A stretch of DNA of 64,000 nt, taken from contig CBDBVB010000031.1 in assembly GCA_965212545.1 (NCBI GenBank), positions 98,437 through 162,436 on the forward strand, written 5' to 3'. Both the position numbers and the translations under genes were made by a program. The notes below the pieces were generated by a model that was given only the letters and a program-made list of their open reading frames with translations, was not told the origin of the DNA and did no database searches. Below are positions 26,919 to 37,677 of this stretch, in pieces (the stretch's first letter is position 1; the number at the start of each line of letters is the position of its first letter). The stretch comes from JABDIP01 sp965212545. GTDB taxonomy: Bacteria; Pseudomonadota; Alphaproteobacteria; DSM-16000; Inquilinaceae.

Positions 26919-27761
26919 CTAGTTCTCCGGCACTTCGCCGTTCGGTCCATAGACCACAATATCGGCGCCCTCGCGAAGATTCTCGACAATCTCCTGGACA
27001 TACTGGTCGGCCAACCCGCCTTCGAGTTGCGGCCGCAGATCGTCGATGCTGGGCGGCGCGGTCATCCGGCGGTCCTCCACCAGGATCACATGCCAGCCGA
27101 ACTGCGTCTCGACCGGGACTTCGGAGTAGTTGCCCGGCTCCATCGAGAACGCGGCCTCGGCGAACGGCGCGACCATCTGCTCCTTGGTGAAGTACCCCAG
27201 TTCGCCGCCGCTGGGCCCGCTGGGGCCGATCGAAGCCTCGCTGGCAAGGGCAGCGAAATCCTCGCCCTCCTTCAGCCGGACGATGAGCGCCTTACCTTCA
27301 TCCTCGGTCTCGACCAGGATGTGGCGCGCACTGACTTCCTCGACCGGCGGGTTGGCGGCCACGTATTCCGCATAGGCCGCCGCCACGGACTCATCCGTCA
27401 TGCGGCTGTCGATCGCCTGCTCCAGCCAGACGTCCTGAACGATGCTGCGCTCGGCCTCGGCAACACGCTCCTTGACCGCTTCGCTGTCCTGCAGGTTCTC
27501 GGCATAGCCGCGCTCCGCCATCAGGCGGCTGGTGGCCAGCTGTTCGGCGATCGCCGGGATCAGGATCTCCGGCGGCATCTGCTGGATCTGCTGCGGCATG
27601 CGGCGAATGGCGTCGATCACCTCGTCACGCCGAATCTCTTCGCCATTGACGGTCGCGACCACTGGATTTTCGTCCTGGGCGGCCGCGAGCGGCGCCCCTG
27701 CGACGATGGCGATCATCGCCATCGCGGCACAGGCCGCGAGGCGGAAGGCCGGCATAGACAT
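26919..27761 (-). CDS. Periplasmic PpiC-type peptidyl-prolyl cis-trans isomerase
   Basis: A signal peptide ('AACAAMAMIAIVAGAPLAAAQ') is followed by a SurA-like helical region and one parvulin domain at about residues 140-235 ('SARHILVETEDEGKAL', 'GELGYFTKEQMVAPFAEAAF', 'PVETQFGWHVILVEDR'). It likely assists folding of outer-membrane proteins. The start at 27761 has GGAAAGG nine bases upstream; 27755 is an alternative. The neighbouring divergent gene is secA, fitting a protein-export setting. Confidence 0.92.
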   Translation of the reverse strand: MSMPAFRLAACAAMAMIAIVAGAPLAAAQDENPVVATVNGEEIRRDEVIDAIRRMPQQIQQMPPEILIPAIAEQLATSRLMAERGYAENLQDSEAVKERVAEAERSIVQDVWLEQAIDSRMTDESVAAAYAEYVAANPPVEEVSARHILVETEDEGKALIVRLKEGEDFAALASEASIGPSGPSGGELGYFTKEQMVAPFAEAAFSMEPGNYSEVPVETQFGWHVILVEDRRMTAPPSIDDLRPQLEGGLADQYVQEIVENLREGADIVVYGPNGEVPEN

Positions 27762-27912
27762 TAGTGAAACCCTTTCCGGAGGTGGCGAATGCCGAGAGGA
27801 TCCGAACCGGGCGCCACCGCAATCACCGATCCGAACGCGCACGTAAAGCACAGGCCGCGATGACGGGCAAGCAATCCGCCGCCTCGGGGCCTGTTCGAGC
27901 AGGTTGGGTTTC

Positions 27913-27934
27913 GCACAATGATCGCGTATTGTGC
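27913..27934. promoter_or_regulatory. Inverted repeat in the secA/parvulin divergent region
   Basis: GCACAAT and ATTGTGC form a perfect seven-base inverted repeat with an eight-base spacer. It lies within the 313-base gap (27762-28074) between the divergent parvulin and secA genes, about 140 bases before secA. It could be an operator. No T run follows, so a terminator is unlikely. The rest of the gap shows no ORF or other structure I can support. Confidence 0.5.
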
Positions 27935-28074
27935 CGGCCCGATGGCAGGGCGCGCCGTCGAACCGCCAGATTCCGCGCGCGTTATGGAACGCTGCGCGTT
28001 GAATCCACCGGCCGACGCGCTTAAGTGTCCAGGCTGGATCGCGCAGATTTTACCTATTCGTTGTTGAGGGTTCG

Positions 28075-30840
<2,766 letters not shown>

Positions 30841-30871
30841 CTCCGCCGTGGCGCCGCGGCACCACGGCCTG

Positions 30872-31870
30872 TTAGCCGTCGCCGAAATGCTCGATCTTGG
30901 CCTCTGAACCGCACCGGATCATCTCCGCGGCGTTGCGAAGTTCTCCGGCGATCTTGTCCAGCCTTGCGGCACTGGCCTCCCGGTCATCGGAATACCCGGC
31001 GTTATCGATGATCTGGCGGGCGCGTTCGCGGGCCAACCAGGCGACATGGCGTTCGTATTCCGCCGTGACCACATGCGGAGGATCGGCCAGGCAGAGCTGG
31101 TCGTAGCGGGTGAAATCCGGATACCGGAGATCGGTCGGCACATAGCCGTTCACCATGGTCACACGCTCACCGGGCGCCGTGAGTCCCTTGGCCCGATGCA
31201 CCACCATGTTGCCCTGTTGCAGGATCGCATAGCCTGGCCCTGGCAGGCGTGGCGCCACGATGCGGCCCGCCGGCGGGCCATCACCGGATCGATGCAGGGC
31301 GGCCATCTCGTCCTTCGTGCCCAGGAAATACTCGAACTCGCCGCCCTCGACCGCGTTTGGATCGGTGATGAACATGACGTAGTCGATCCGCAGTGTGTCG
31401 ACATGCCATTTGTCGACGCTGCGCCCGATTTCCAAGGGGTTGTAGTTCAGATGGCCAAGTTGATGCGGGATCGTATGCGGCGCCAGCGGCGCATCGCAGA
31501 TCCGCGACAGCATTTCGGCGATCTCCGGCGAGAGACACAGATCACGCAGGAATTGCGATCGGTAGACACCACCGCGAACATTGCGTGCTATGCGCGGATT
31601 GCTGGTTGTGAAACGCTCCAGGCTGCGAACGATCTCCAGCAGGCATGCCACGCCCTCATCGCTGAGAACACGAAAGCACGATGTGATGCCGAGCGTTGTC
31701 GGGCACTCCACGATCGCGTCGGGCTCATAGCCAAGATCGGCCAGCGTGACGGTCTGCCCGGGCATCTCGAGCGCCAGATGACGCGCCGGATCGAATTGCG
31801 GCTCATTCTCCAGCGGTGCATAGCCTGACGGCCTGGTCTCCGGGAAATCCAATGGTAGGGCCAGTGACAT
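30872..31870 (-). CDS. 2-oxoglutarate/Fe(II) dioxygenase-like protein
   Basis: A 332-residue protein without signal or membrane segments. 'SVDKWHVDTLRIDYVMFITDP' gives an H-x-D pair and 'GNMVVHRAKGL' a distal histidine, the layout of non-heme Fe(II)/2-oxoglutarate oxygenases of the phytanoyl-dioxygenase type. 'GGEFEYFLGTKDE' between them fits the double-stranded beta-helix. An arginine for 2-oxoglutarate may be in 'APGERVTMVNGYVP'. The substrate is unknown. AGGAG lies about ten bases upstream of the start. The gene for a PAS_5 protein lies 83 bases upstream on the same strand. Confidence 0.7.
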   Translation of the reverse strand: MSLALPLDFPETRPSGYAPLENEPQFDPARHLALEMPGQTVTLADLGYEPDAIVECPTTLGITSCFRVLSDEGVACLLEIVRSLERFTTSNPRIARNVRGGVYRSQFLRDLCLSPEIAEMLSRICDAPLAPHTIPHQLGHLNYNPLEIGRSVDKWHVDTLRIDYVMFITDPNAVEGGEFEYFLGTKDEMAALHRSGDGPPAGRIVAPRLPGPGYAILQQGNMVVHRAKGLTAPGERVTMVNGYVPTDLRYPDFTRYDQLCLADPPHVVTAEYERHVAWLARERARQIIDNAGYSDDREASAARLDKIAGELRNAAEMIRCGSEAKIEHFGDG

Positions 31871-31953
31871 GGCGTGCTCCTGTCACCCAATGGCGCGGAA
31901 ATGCCGGCCCATGATGTCGGTGCGGATCGTCGTTGGGAAGCTGCTTTTGCGGG

Positions 31954-32616
31954 TCAGAGACCGTCGGCGGTGTCGACCAGATCGGGCGCTTCCACAGTGC
32001 TCGCGCCAGGATCCCGGCGGAACCGCGCGGACGGCTTACACGCCTCCGGCCTCCTGGCGATCGTCGAACGCCCTCGCGCATGGTCGGGACGTTCACCCAC
32101 CGGATAGGCGCGAAAGATCGCGCCGCCAACCAGCATGTCGACGCGGTCCGGACATTCGCCGAGCGGCAGCAGAAGATGATCGGTCCGGCGATAGGATTCC
32201 GAGAGCGTCGTCACCGGGCCGGACAGCAGGACAGGGTGACCGGCATGAACCGTTCGGGCAGCCTCTCGAAACAGATCGGACACCCCGGTGCTCGGCAATT
32301 CGATCAGGCTGCGGCCGGTCAGTTCACCGCCATAGCATCCGGTCAGCACAGTGCCGGCGAGCCGGAACACAAGATCGAATGGTTCGTGATGCACGGCCAC
32401 CAGGAAGATACTCGGCAGAAGCAAGGGAATGTCCACCGGATCGAGATCGCTGCGCCCCGGGAACGGCTTCCCGCCGCGCTTGTGGTTCCAATAGGCATAC
32501 AGCCGCGACAGCATCGGATCGACGATCTGGCTGGCCGCAGCCACATCCAGGACCGTTTGCCCCGGCTCTGGCCCATCGGTCCGACGATCATCGGTTTGCA
32601 CAGTCGATTCCCGCAT
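31954..32616 (-). CDS. PAS_5 (PF07310-like) sensor domain protein
   Basis: A single-domain protein of 220 residues. 'RLYAYWNHKRGGKPFPGRSD' followed by 'LDPVDIPLLLPSIFLVAV', 'FRLAGTVLTGCYGGELTGRSL' and 'RTDHLLLPLGECPDRVDMLVGG' matches the PAS_5 pattern that is abundant in Rhodospirillales. PAS domains bind small ligands or relay signals, but this protein has no output domain. The C-terminal 50 residues are basic and probably disordered. ATG 32616 is preferred over the frame's earlier start. Confidence 0.82.
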   Translation of the reverse strand: MRESTVQTDDRRTDGPEPGQTVLDVAAASQIVDPMLSRLYAYWNHKRGGKPFPGRSDLDPVDIPLLLPSIFLVAVHHEPFDLVFRLAGTVLTGCYGGELTGRSLIELPSTGVSDLFREAARTVHAGHPVLLSGPVTTLSESYRRTDHLLLPLGECPDRVDMLVGGAIFRAYPVGERPDHARGRSTIARRPEACKPSARFRRDPGASTVEAPDLVDTADGL

Positions 32617-32763
32617 CTGCCACCTACCTGACACCAATACACAAGATGTAGTGGCGACTGTGGGCCGGTAGGGTTAACAAAGTGTTACCGTGGTCGGGAG
32701 GAGGACCGTCCGGCCGATCGAAAGTCTCAGCGAGTATTTGAAGCCAATGCCCGCCAATCGGCG

Positions 32764-33717
32764 TCAGAGCGTGCGGTCGCCCATGGCGAGAAACTTCTCA
32801 CGCCGGTTGTTGCGCAAGGTGCCGCCATCGAGGCCGCGCAGATCGAAAAGCGCACGGTCGATCGCGTCTCCGACCGCCTCGATCACCTTGCTCGGGTAAC
32901 GGTGCGCTCCGCCCATCGGCTCACCGATCACATCGTCGATGACGCCAAGTTGCAGCAGGTCTTCAGCGGTCAGTCTGAGCGCCTGGGCCGCTTCGTGGGA
33001 TTGGGTTGCGCTGCGCCACAGGATCGAGGCACAGCCCTCAGGAGAGATCACCGAATAGATCGAATGCTCCAGCATCAGCACCCGGTCGGCGGCGGCAATG
33101 GCGATCGCGCCGCCGGAGCCGCCTTCACCGATAATCGCGGCAATGATCGGCACCCGCGTGTTCAGGCAGACATCGATCGAACGGGCGATGGCCTCGGCCT
33201 GGCCGCGCTCTTCCGACGCGACGCCGGGATAGGCTCCGGCGGTGTCGACAAAGGTCACGACCGGCAGGTTGAAACGCTCGGCAAGCTCCATCAGGCGCTT
33301 CGCCTTGCGATAGCCTTCCGGCTTCGCCATGCCGAAATTGTGCCGCAGACGGCTCTCGGTGTCGGCGCCCTTCTCATGACCGATGATCATCACCGAACGG
33401 CCGCGCAGCCGGCCCAGGCCACCGACAATGGCGCGATCCTCGGCGAAGGCGCGGTCGCCGGCCAGCGGCGTGAATTCCTCGATCAGGGTATTCACATAGT
33501 CGCTGAAATGCGGCCTGTTGGGATGCCGGGCGACCTGGACCTTCTGGGCCGGCGTCAGCTTCTCATATGTGGTGTTGAGCAGCCGGTCGACCTTGGTCTG
33601 CAGTCGCGAGACCTCGTCGGCGATGTTGATATCGCCGCCATCGGAGAGATGGCGCAGTTCCTCGATCTTGCCTTCAAGCTCGGCGATCGGCTTTTCGAAT
33701 TCAAGGAATGTTTGCAT
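32764..33717 (-). CDS. accA: Acetyl-CoA carboxylase carboxyltransferase subunit alpha
   Basis: AccA with AccD transfers carboxyl from carboxybiotin to acetyl-CoA, making malonyl-CoA for fatty acid synthesis. 'FLEFEKPIAELEGKIEELR' opens the protein. 'MIIGHEKGADTESRLRHNFG', 'PVVTFVDTAGAYPGVASEERG' and 'EGGSGGAIAIAAADRVLML' follow, with 'YSVISPEGCASILW' near residue 225. Length 317 is standard. Start at 33717 ('MQTFLEF') chosen by family agreement. AccD is not in the window. Confidence 0.97.
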   Translation of the reverse strand: MQTFLEFEKPIAELEGKIEELRHLSDGGDINIADEVSRLQTKVDRLLNTTYEKLTPAQKVQVARHPNRPHFSDYVNTLIEEFTPLAGDRAFAEDRAIVGGLGRLRGRSVMIIGHEKGADTESRLRHNFGMAKPEGYRKAKRLMELAERFNLPVVTFVDTAGAYPGVASEERGQAEAIARSIDVCLNTRVPIIAAIIGEGGSGGAIAIAAADRVLMLEHSIYSVISPEGCASILWRSATQSHEAAQALRLTAEDLLQLGVIDDVIGEPMGGAHRYPSKVIEAVGDAIDRALFDLRGLDGGTLRNNRREKFLAMGDRTL

Positions 33718-33866
33718 GCGGCGTGGAGGCATGGTGGGTCAGGACTGAGGCTCCCGTACCATAGTCGGTCCGGGCACCCGACACAAAAGGCCAGTCAACC
33801 ACGTCAAAAATGGGGCGTGCCTGATGGCCCCATGAGGCGGGGGCCGGTGCCGTATCGATGAGACGT

Positions 33867-34844
33867 TCAGCCGCCGGCGATCTGCTGCGCCTTCTGGACC
33901 AGGTTTTCGGCCTGCTTGATCGAGGCGATGTCGATCAGCCGCCCGTCCAGCGACACCGCGCCCTTGCCTTCCTTCTGGGCCTGGTCCATCGCCTCCAGGA
34001 TCCGCCTGGCGCGATCGACCTCGGCCTCGGACGGGCTGAACACCTCGTTGGCGAGACCGATCTGCGAGGGATGGATAGCCCATTTGCCTTCGCAACCCAG
34101 CACCGCGGCGCGGTTGGCCTGCGCCTTGTAGCCGTCGGGATCGGAGAAATCGCCGAACGGCCCGTCGACCGGCCTGAGGCCGTTGGCACGGGCGGCCACG
34201 ACCATGCGGGAGATGGCGTAGTGCCACATATCGCCCCAGTGATACTCCCTCGGCGCGTCGCCATCCTTGTCGGTCAGCACGCCGTACATCGGGTTGGGGC
34301 CGCCGATCACCGTGGTGCGCGCCCGTGTCGAGGCGGCATAGTCGGCGACGCCGAAATGAAGGCTCTCATTGCGCTTGGAAGCGGCGGCGATCTCGTCGAC
34401 ATTGGCCATGCCGAGCGCGATCTCGATGATCAACTCGAAGCCGATGCGCTTCTTGCGGTCCACGGCGGCCTCGACCTGGCTGGTCAGCATGTCGACCGCG
34501 TAGACATCGGCGGCGGTGCCGACCTTGGGGATCATGAACATGTCGAGCCGCTCGCCGGTCTGCTCCAGCACGTCGACCACGTCGCGATACATGTAGTGGG
34601 TATCGAGCCCGTTGATCCGCACCGACAGGGTCTTGTTTCCCCAGTCGATGTCGTTGATCGCCTCGATGACGTTCTTGCGCGCCTGCTCCTTCTCGTCCGG
34701 AGCCACCGCATCCTCCAGATCGAGGAACACCACATCGACATCCGACGTCGCCGCTTTCTCGAAAAGCTTCGGATTGCTGCCCGGAACTGCCAGTTCGCTG
34801 CGGTTCAATCTCGCCGTGGCTTGCTCGACAATGGTGAAACTCAT
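33867..34844 (-). CDS. mcl1: L-malyl-CoA/beta-methylmalyl-CoA lyase (HpcH/HpaI family)
   Basis: Cytosolic Mg-dependent lyase. In Rhodobacter, Mcl1 splits malyl-CoA and beta-methylmalyl-CoA to glyoxylate plus acetyl- or propionyl-CoA. The sequence follows Mcl1 closely: 'VFLDLEDAVAPDEKEQARKN', 'LSVRINGLDTHYMYRDVVD', 'MIPKVGTAADVYAVD', 'GLRPVDGPFGDFSDPDGYKA' and 'GKWAIHPSQIGLANEVFSPS'. Start 34844 has GGGGAGG seven bases upstream. It indicates glyoxylate/C1 or ethylmalonyl-CoA-type assimilation, but no other gene of those routes is visible here. A related (3S)-malyl-CoA thioesterase is the main alternative. Confidence 0.88.
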   Translation of the reverse strand: MSFTIVEQATARLNRSELAVPGSNPKLFEKAATSDVDVVFLDLEDAVAPDEKEQARKNVIEAINDIDWGNKTLSVRINGLDTHYMYRDVVDVLEQTGERLDMFMIPKVGTAADVYAVDMLTSQVEAAVDRKKRIGFELIIEIALGMANVDEIAAASKRNESLHFGVADYAASTRARTTVIGGPNPMYGVLTDKDGDAPREYHWGDMWHYAISRMVVAARANGLRPVDGPFGDFSDPDGYKAQANRAAVLGCEGKWAIHPSQIGLANEVFSPSEAEVDRARRILEAMDQAQKEGKGAVSLDGRLIDIASIKQAENLVQKAQQIAGG

Positions 34845-34927
34845 CGGGCACCTCCCCTGGTGTGCGATTTTGGAAGTCAATTTCACGATGCGGAACAGCT
34901 GTCATATGCCGGCTGCTCCCGGCGATG

Positions 34928-35782
34928 TCAATCGCCGCCTGTCGCAGCAGCGGATTTCGGCACCGTCAACCCCGGCGGCAGCGCTGTCAACGGCCCGTCC
35001 CGAGCCCAGCTCCGGGTCTCGGCCAGTTCCGCGATCGCGCTCTGCCGGTCGTCGGTCAGCGGATGGCTTTGCAAGAGTTCGGGGATCGCCTGGTTGGCGG
35101 CCTCGACCTCGCCTGCGAGAACTTCATAGAGGTCCTGCGCCCCGCCGATATGGCCGTAAAGCCCAACCAACGCCGCCAGCCCATCCCTGTCGGCGGCCCG
35201 CTCGGCGTCGCGGCCGAACCGAAGCAGCACCAGCAGGCTGGTCCCATTGGTGATGCCGTCGACCAGACCCGAGGACTGGCCGGAGACCGCGGCGGCGATC
35301 AGCGTCAGCAGCGCGCCGCTGCCGATATTGGCGGCGACATCCCGGTTGCGCACATGGGCGATCTCATGACCAAGCAACATGGCCAGCGCGTTCTCATGCG
35401 GCAGCCGCTCCAGGAGCCCGCGAAACACGATGACATGGCCGCCGACCGTGGCTGCCGCATTGACCACCGGCTCGTCCAGATAGTGCACCGTAATCGTCAT
35501 GCCCGGAGGAAGATCCATATTGGCGGCAACCCGGTCAGCCAGCGCCTGCAGTGCCTGCTCCACTTCGCGATCGGCCGATGGAAGATCCAGAAGGCCACGG
35601 GCCAGCCCACGTTCCCAGGAAAACGGCATATGGCGCCCGAGAAATCCGCCCAGCAGGACAGCCGCCACCGCCAGGATCAGGAGTAGCAGCATCCCCTGCG
35701 CGGACAGGAGAACGAACTCTTTTAGCGGGTGACGAGTGCTGACATTGATGCCCTCGGGAATCCGAGGATTCTCATACTTCAA
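34928..35782 (-). CDS. M48-family membrane zinc metallopeptidase
   Basis: A single transmembrane helix (about residues 24-48) anchors a peptidase domain bearing the zinc motif 'LLGHEIAHVRNRD' near residue 140 and a downstream 'DAERAADRDGL' glutamate ligand. 'SHPLTDDRQSAI' is the typical M48 end. These proteases degrade or mature membrane and periplasmic proteins. The start is TTG at 35782, overlapping the stop of the YbjQ-type gene; no ATG fits. Length 284. Confidence 0.9.
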   Translation of the reverse strand: MKYENPRIPEGINVSTRHPLKEFVLLSAQGMLLLLILAVAAVLLGGFLGRHMPFSWERGLARGLLDLPSADREVEQALQALADRVAANMDLPPGMTITVHYLDEPVVNAAATVGGHVIVFRGLLERLPHENALAMLLGHEIAHVRNRDVAANIGSGALLTLIAAAVSGQSSGLVDGITNGTSLLVLLRFGRDAERAADRDGLAALVGLYGHIGGAQDLYEVLAGEVEAANQAIPELLQSHPLTDDRQSAIAELAETRSWARDGPLTALPPGLTVPKSAAATGGD

Positions 35783-36264
35783 GACGTGCCGGTGGCTGCC
35801 GGAATCACCGCCGTGCCATAGGCCACCACCTCCACCGACCCCACTGTCTGCGACGCGCCCTTGGAGATCGAGGCGGTCTCCATGCGGACGTTGAAGACAT
35901 AGGTTGCGCCACGGCTCTGCGCCTGCTCGCGCATTCGCAACTGCGCCTCCCGTCTGGCCCGGTCGATCAGGCTCTCATAAGCCAGGACCCGGCCGCCGAA
36001 CAGCATGCGCAGCCCGGCCAGGAAACGTTTGAAATAGTCGATCGAGATGACGACGCTGCCGCGCACCAACTCGGTTCTCGGCGGCGGGTCGAGTTCGGGA
36101 GCGTTCCGTGCCGAGAAGATAGGCAGACCGCGAAACTGCTCCTCGCGGGCGATGATCGAGCGATAATGCCTCTTCTCGCGATAGCTGCCGATGCCGAATC
36201 CGAAGATCATCAGCAGGATCGGGATCCCGATCTGGAAAACCAGGCTGAGGGTCACCTCGACCAT
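35779..36264 (-). CDS. Membrane-anchored YbjQ/UPF0145 family protein
   Basis: An N-terminal transmembrane helix ('FQIGIPILLMIFGFGIG') is followed by a YbjQ domain of about 110 residues. 'GSVVISIDYFKRFLAGLRML', 'ALQLRMREQAQSRGA'-like helical text and a final 'VEVVAYGTAVI' strand follow the UPF0145 layout. YbjQ proteins form pentameric rings; their function is unknown. It sits six bases after a second, soluble YbjQ gene and overlaps the M48 protease gene, so the three probably form an operon. Confidence 0.85.
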   Translation of the reverse strand: MVEVTLSLVFQIGIPILLMIFGFGIGSYREKRHYRSIIAREEQFRGLPIFSARNAPELDPPPRTELVRGSVVISIDYFKRFLAGLRMLFGGRVLAYESLIDRARREAQLRMREQAQSRGATYVFNVRMETASISKGASQTVGSVEVVAYGTAVIPAATGTS

Positions 36265-36270
36265 TGTCAG

Positions 36271-36585
36271 CTACTCCAGTTCGACCGCCGTTCCGTAGGC
36301 TAGCAGTTCAGCGGCACCTTGGGCGACGGAGGAGGTCGCAAAGCGGATATTGAGCACCGCATTGGCCCCGACCGCCTCGGCTTGCGCCTGCATGCGGTGC
36401 ACGGCCTCTTCACGCGCCTGACTCAGGAGATCGGTATAGGCCTTCAATTCACCGCCGATGATGTTCTTGAACCCGGCCAGGATGTCCTTGCCGATGTGCT
36501 TGGCGCGCACGGTGCTGCCCTGCACCACGCCAAGATGGCGCGCCACGGTATGACCGGGCACGTATTCCAGGGTACTGAGGATCAT
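36271..36585 (-). CDS. Soluble YbjQ/UPF0145 family protein
   Basis: At 104 residues this is a standard UPF0145 protein: 'LEYVPGHTVARHLGVVQGST', 'DILAGFKNIIGGELKAYTDL', 'AQAEAVGANAVLNIRF' and 'LLAYGTAVELE'. It precedes the membrane-anchored paralogue by six bases. The pair, one soluble and one tethered, could form a mixed ring at the membrane; that is speculation. Confidence 0.9.
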   Translation of the reverse strand: MILSTLEYVPGHTVARHLGVVQGSTVRAKHIGKDILAGFKNIIGGELKAYTDLLSQAREEAVHRMQAQAEAVGANAVLNIRFATSSVAQGAAELLAYGTAVELE

Positions 36586-36720
36586 CGGGGGGTCCTTCGA
36601 GAATGTCGTAACTGTTTGGGCGATCCGGTGGATTTAGGCAAGCGCCGGTTGCGGCGCTGCCACACTACCCACGAACATGCTTAAGGAAGTGTCAAATTCC
36701 GGTTGCAGGGTCTGCTGCTC

Positions 36721-37677
36721 CTAGCGGTCCTTGGCCAGCGGGTGGTGATCCTTGACAAGCCGGTTCAGCCGCTCGCTGAGCACATGGGTATAGATCTGGG
36801 TGGTGGAGATGTCGGCGTGGCCGAGCATCTTCTGCACCGAGCGCAGGTCGGCGCCGCGGTTCAGCATATGGGTGGCGAAGGCGTGGCGCAGCACATGCGG
36901 GCTTACCCGCTTGGGATCGATTCCGGCATCGATCGACAGTTCCTTGAGCAGCTGGGCGAAGCGCTGGCGAGTCAGATGGCCTTCCCTGGATCGCCGCGAC
37001 GGGAACAGGAATGGCGCCTGCCGTGCCTGGCGCGATGGCACCAGGAACCGGTCGCGGATGCCGAGATACTCGGCGATCGCCGCCCGTGCCGGATCTGATA
37101 ACGGCACCAGTCGCTCCTTGCCACCCTTGCCGAGGACCAATAGCACCCGGCCATCGCGCGCGATGGCGCTCAGCGGCAGCCCGACCAGCTCCGATACCCT
37201 GAGCCCGGTCGCATACAGTGTCTCCAACAAGGCGACCAGCCGCACCCCGTCCGGACCGGACCGACGCGCCGCGGCCGCCAGCAGCAGATCGACATCCGCT
37301 TCGCTCAACACCTTCGGCAGCGACCGCCCGAGCTTCGGGCTGTCGATGGCCGCCGCCGGATCGTCTGCTCGCCGGCCTTCGGAGACCATGAACCGATAGA
37401 ACTGCCTGAGCGCCGACAGCCGCCGGGCGACCGTGCGGCCGGCCAGGGGCGTTCCGCCGGCGGGTCGCTCTGCCAGATGGCTCAGATAGTCGCGCAGATG
37501 TTCGGTGCCGGCTTCTTCCACCGTCCGGCCATCAGCGTGCAGATAGGCCGCAAGATCGGCGATGTCCCGGCGATAGGCATGCAGGGTGTTGGCCGACACG
37601 CCGCGCTCGGCGATCAGCATGTCGAGGAAGGCGTCGACATGCGGCGATTGCGACGATGCCAAATCCGGGTGGGTCAA
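36721..37677 (-). CDS. xerD: Tyrosine recombinase XerD
   Basis: Resolves chromosome dimers at dif with XerC and FtsK. A SAM-like N-terminal domain ('FLDMLIAERGVSANTLHAY') is followed by the catalytic domain with the residues R ('ATGLRVSELVGL'), K ('GKGGKERLVPL'), H-x-x-R ('SPHVLRHAFATHML'), H ('MLGHADISTTQIYTHV') and the nucleophilic tyrosine in that last segment. 318 residues is usual. It starts with TTG overlapping the upstream stop (TTGA). XerC is the alternative, but the sequence and ending fit XerD better. Confidence 0.92.
   Translation of the reverse strand: MTHPDLASSQSPHVDAFLDMLIAERGVSANTLHAYRRDIADLAAYLHADGRTVEEAGTEHLRDYLSHLAERPAGGTPLAGRTVARRLSALRQFYRFMVSEGRRADDPAAAIDSPKLGRSLPKVLSEADVDLLLAAAARRSGPDGVRLVALLETLYATGLRVSELVGLPLSAIARDGRVLLVLGKGGKERLVPLSDPARAAIAEYLGIRDRFLVPSRQARQAPFLFPSRRSREGHLTRQRFAQLLKELSIDAGIDPKRVSPHVLRHAFATHMLNRGADLRSVQKMLGHADISTTQIYTHVLSERLNRLVKDHHPLAKDR

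Noticed and set aside
30841..30865. CCGTGG/CCACGG hairpin after secA as a terminator
   Set aside because: The stem is only six pairs with a ten-base loop and no T run, so it does not reach the standard for a call.
36721..37677. XerD-like gene as a phage or island integrase
   Set aside because: It matches housekeeping XerD in length and motifs, and no att-like repeat or mobile genes surround it.
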